Assembly (NCBI GenBank): GCA_964461455.1
Contig: CAYWUJ010000002.1
Coordinates: 1-64,000 of the forward strand
Reading direction: 5' to 3'
Length of the DNA stretch: 64,000 bases
Origin: UBA1413 sp964461455
GTDB taxonomy: Bacteria > Bacteroidota > Bacteroidia > Bacteroidales > Prolixibacteraceae
Shown: positions 61,684 through 64,000 of the stretch, piece after piece
Layout: every line of letters starts with the position of its first letter
How positions within the stretch are numbered: position 1 is the stretch's first letter
Notes under the pieces: model-generated
The model's database searches: none
Told to the model about the DNA's origin: nothing
Seen by the model: only the letters and a program-made list of their open reading frames with translations
Translations under genes and position numbers: made by a program

Positions 61684-63747
61684 ATGAGTTTTTTATATCC
61701 CGCATTTCTGTTTGCCCTTTTTGCCGTGCTTATTCCGGTGGTGATCCACCTGTTCAGTTTCAGGAGGTACACGACGGTATATTTCAGTCATGTGGGTTTT
61801 CTCAGGAATATAAGGCAGGAATCGGAGAAGAAGTCGAGGCTCAAACAGCTGTTGATATTGCTGGCCAGGATCATGGCTTTGGCGAGCCTGGTGCTGATGT
61901 TTGCGCAGCCTTATATACCTGTGAAGAACCAGAGGCAGGGAAGTCCCCTTTCGGTGGTGGGGGTATATGTCGACAACTCATTCAGCATGACAGGTCAGAC
62001 CACGGGAGGCCAGCTTCTGGAAGTTGCCCGGAGCAAAGCCCTGGAAATTGCCGGGGCCTATCCTGCCGATACCCGGTTCATGGTGGCCACCAACGATTTG
62101 CTCACCCGGCATCTTCACATTTTTAACAGGGAACAGTTCATCAGGGAGGTGAGTGAAATCGGCCTCTCCCCCCGGTCGGTACCCTTGTCGCAGGTACGTG
62201 CCCGCCTGGTCTCCGCCGCCCGCAGAAGCGGGGAAGACGTCGCCATTACCATTTACTATCTGAGTGATTTCCAGACCCGGACCACCGACCTGGAAGGTTT
62301 CAGGGGAGATACCTCCCTGACCGACTATCTGTACCCGGTGATTCCCGGGAGTAACAGCAACCTCTACATCGACAGTTGCTGGATGGAATTCCCCGCACAC
62401 CGCCAGGGACAGGAAGAGAAACTGATGGTGAAAATCATCAACAGGTCAGCCGAAGGATACCAGAACCTTCCCGTAAAGTTTTTTCTTAACGACACCCTGA
62501 AAGCGCCGGGAAACTTCAACATAGATGCGGCAGGAGAAGCCATCGTACCCCTCAAATTTGTCAACCTGGGGACTGGTTTGCAGAAGGGGCATGTCGAAAT
62601 CTCGGACTATCCCTTTGTGCATGACAACACCTTTTTCCTCAGTTATATGGTGCAGCCAAGCCTCAGGGTGCTGGCTGTATCGGGTTCCGCAAACCCGGGC
62701 AGCCAGGGATCGCCGTACCTGCGTGCCCTTTTCGGAGACGACGACTATGTGGACTTTGAGGAAGCCAATACCGGCAACCTCAGGGTGAGCAGTCTGGGCA
62801 GTTACAACACCATCTTTCTGGTGAACATAAAATCACTGAGCACCGGTCTGGTCAGTGAGTTGCACAAGGCCGCAGAAAACGGGACCACGGTGGTTTTCTT
62901 TCCGGAACCCGACGGCGATACGGAGAGTTACAACAGATTTCTGCAGACTTTTCAGGCCAACAGAATCCTCAGGAATGACACGACGATCCTCGAAATCGCC
63001 GCCATCGAATGGGAGCATCCTGTTTATGACCAGGTGTTCCGCAGCCGCACCGAACAGGCGGAATTTCCCCGTATCAGGGGGAGTTTCCGTTTTTCGCGTG
63101 ATGTCAGGATTCCGGAAACTCCCCTGCTTTGGTTCAGAAGCGGGGAAAAAGCCTGCTCCTCGCAGCCCATAGGGAATGGCAACCTCGTGGTGTTCAGTTT
63201 CCCTCTTTCTTCCATGAACGATGCCTTCGCCCGTGATATGCTTTTTGTACCTACCCTTTACGGTGTGGTCATCAACCTGCTTCCGGGGCAGAAAATCCAT
63301 TACACCATAGGCCGTGAAACCACGGCCATTCTCCCGGCCCAGGCTCTCCCCGGCGCCACCCCCCTCACCGTTACCAATGAGGATTCAGGCCAGGAATTCA
63401 TCCCTGCCAGTTCCATCACCGAAGGCCACAAAGTGAGGATCCATCTGGGCGGGAATTTCACCACCGCCGGGCACTATTTGGTCAGAAACGACGATGAGAC
63501 CATGGCTGTCCTGTCGATGAATTACGACAGAAACGAATCAGACACCGAATGCTATCTTCCCGGAGAACTCAGGGCGGAAACCGAAAAATACCAACTTCCG
63601 GCAACTTTTGTGATCGACGGTCAGGAGAAAGAGTTCTCCCTGGTTTATAACGAAATTAAAAACGGGAAGCGGCTGTGGCCACTCTTTTTGGTGGGGGCAC
63701 TTCTTTTTCTTCTGGCCGAAGCCCTCATTATCCGCTTCTGGAAATAA
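61684..63747 (+). CDS. BatA N-terminal domain membrane protein
   Basis: A 687-residue protein with the aerotolerance (BatA) N-terminal domain: FLYPAFLFALFAVLIPVVIHLFSFRRYTTVYFS, followed by a basic segment and a second helix (LILLARIMALASLVLMFAQPYIP). Residues about 80-640 are periplasmic with a VWA-like part (VVGVYVDNSFSMTG; DNSFSMT metal-site region) and glutamine-amidotransferase-like later segments. A C-terminal helix (PLFLVGALLFLLAEALII) closes. Length and layout fit the large single-gene BatA family. Role in stress or moonlighting with cell-envelope ATPases is only inferred. Confidence 0.85.
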   Translation: MSFLYPAFLFALFAVLIPVVIHLFSFRRYTTVYFSHVGFLRNIRQESEKKSRLKQLLILLARIMALASLVLMFAQPYIPVKNQRQGSPLSVVGVYVDNSFSMTGQTTGGQLLEVARSKALEIAGAYPADTRFMVATNDLLTRHLHIFNREQFIREVSEIGLSPRSVPLSQVRARLVSAARRSGEDVAITIYYLSDFQTRTTDLEGFRGDTSLTDYLYPVIPGSNSNLYIDSCWMEFPAHRQGQEEKLMVKIINRSAEGYQNLPVKFFLNDTLKAPGNFNIDAAGEAIVPLKFVNLGTGLQKGHVEISDYPFVHDNTFFLSYMVQPSLRVLAVSGSANPGSQGSPYLRALFGDDDYVDFEEANTGNLRVSSLGSYNTIFLVNIKSLSTGLVSELHKAAENGTTVVFFPEPDGDTESYNRFLQTFQANRILRNDTTILEIAAIEWEHPVYDQVFRSRTEQAEFPRIRGSFRFSRDVRIPETPLLWFRSGEKACSSQPIGNGNLVVFSFPLSSMNDAFARDMLFVPTLYGVVINLLPGQKIHYTIGRETTAILPAQALPGATPLTVTNEDSGQEFIPASSITEGHKVRIHLGGNFTTAGHYLVRNDDETMAVLSMNYDRNESDTECYLPGELRAETEKYQLPATFVIDGQEKEFSLVYNEIKNGKRLWPLFLVGALLFLLAEALIIRFWK

Positions 63748-63867
63748 CTCCCCCATTCAGGTCCTGTCTCCCGCATATTGTAAAACATACCGCAGAGCTA
63801 ACAAATATCCTTTTAAAATACGGGACAAAGTCGTATATCTGCACCAGAAACTTTAAATATAAAAGGT

Positions 63868-64000
63868 ATGGTTAAGATGACATCGCGTGATTATATGGAG
63901 CGGGAAGAGCGCTTCGGGGCCCACAATTATCATCCTCTGCCGGTGGTTCTGGAAAGAGGCGAAGGGGTATATGTTTGGGATGTGGACGGAAAGAGGTATT
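63868..64000 (+). CDS. rocD: Ornithine aminotransferase, N-terminal part (cut by window end)
   Basis: The first 44 codons run off the right edge. SRDYMEREERFGAHNYHPLP followed by VVLERGEGVYVWDVDGKRY matches the start of ornithine--oxo-acid transaminases (GAHNYHPLPVVL is characteristic). The enzyme would make glutamate semialdehyde from ornithine, so it shares its substrate with the OTC at 5402. Confidence 0.85.
   Translation, partial: MVKMTSRDYMEREERFGAHNYHPLPVVLERGEGVYVWDVDGKRY

Overview
The window looks like chromosomal DNA of a pectin-degrading member of the Bacteroidota (Bacteroidales/Marinilabiliales-like; I cannot name a genus). The evidence is three SusC/SusD pairs, a hybrid two-component regulator with Reg_prop propellers, two type IX secretion C-terminal domains, Bacteroidota-type promoters (TTTG, about 20 bp, TAnnTTTG), N-terminal BatA and futalosine-pathway genes. 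No rRNA, tRNA, phage, IS or CRISPR was recognised.

Region 1 (1-2338) is the most unusual part. Two copies of a roughly 540-nt non-coding unit on the minus strand flank a methyltransferase gene. Each copy has its own perfect -33/-7 promoter, a conserved upstream palindrome, GNRA-capped hairpins with pairing-preserving changes between copies, and a conserved 3' hairpin. I read them as paralogous large structured RNAs of unknown class; a group II intron fragment or a HEARO/omega-type RNA are the main alternatives.

Region 2 (2339-11457) is housekeeping: membrane zinc protease, CDF cation transporter, carbamate kinase and ornithine carbamoyltransferase, head-GIN adhesin-like protein, a membrane protein, YqhD-type alcohol dehydrogenase, a T9SS-exported repeat protein and a class IV aminotransferase.

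Region 3 (11613-39454) is a complete pectin utilisation locus, all on the plus strand. It runs hybrid two-component sensor, 34-residue membrane peptide, GH105, SusC-SusD, SusC-SusD, a surface lipoprotein with a beta-helix, PL1 pectate lyase, a CE8-PL1-T9SS fusion, GH43, GH28 and CE12. Together these de-esterify, cleave and import homogalacturonan/rhamnogalacturonan and hydrolyse the unsaturated oligomers. Three TTGGGAA elements spaced 22 and 41 bp sit just upstream of the first promoter and are candidate operators for the sensor.

Region 4 (39551-48272, minus strand) holds a second SusC-SusD operon closed by a terminator, then DUF6807, endonuclease IV (ATGA overlap with DUF6807), D-amino-acid transaminase and pyrophosphatase.

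Region 5 (48504-64000) has a membrane protein, PBP4-type DacB, DUF190, enolase, DUF6249, an ECF sigma factor with a putative partner, heptose epimerase, MqnD and MqnB (menaquinone), FolE, a secreted beta-propeller lactonase, a double CDGSH protein, a flavin reductase-rubredoxin fusion, a MerR/B12-type regulator, a BatA-domain protein and the start of ornithine aminotransferase. Many start codons were moved downstream of the longest open frame on the basis of signal peptides, overlaps and promoters; these choices are noted per gene.
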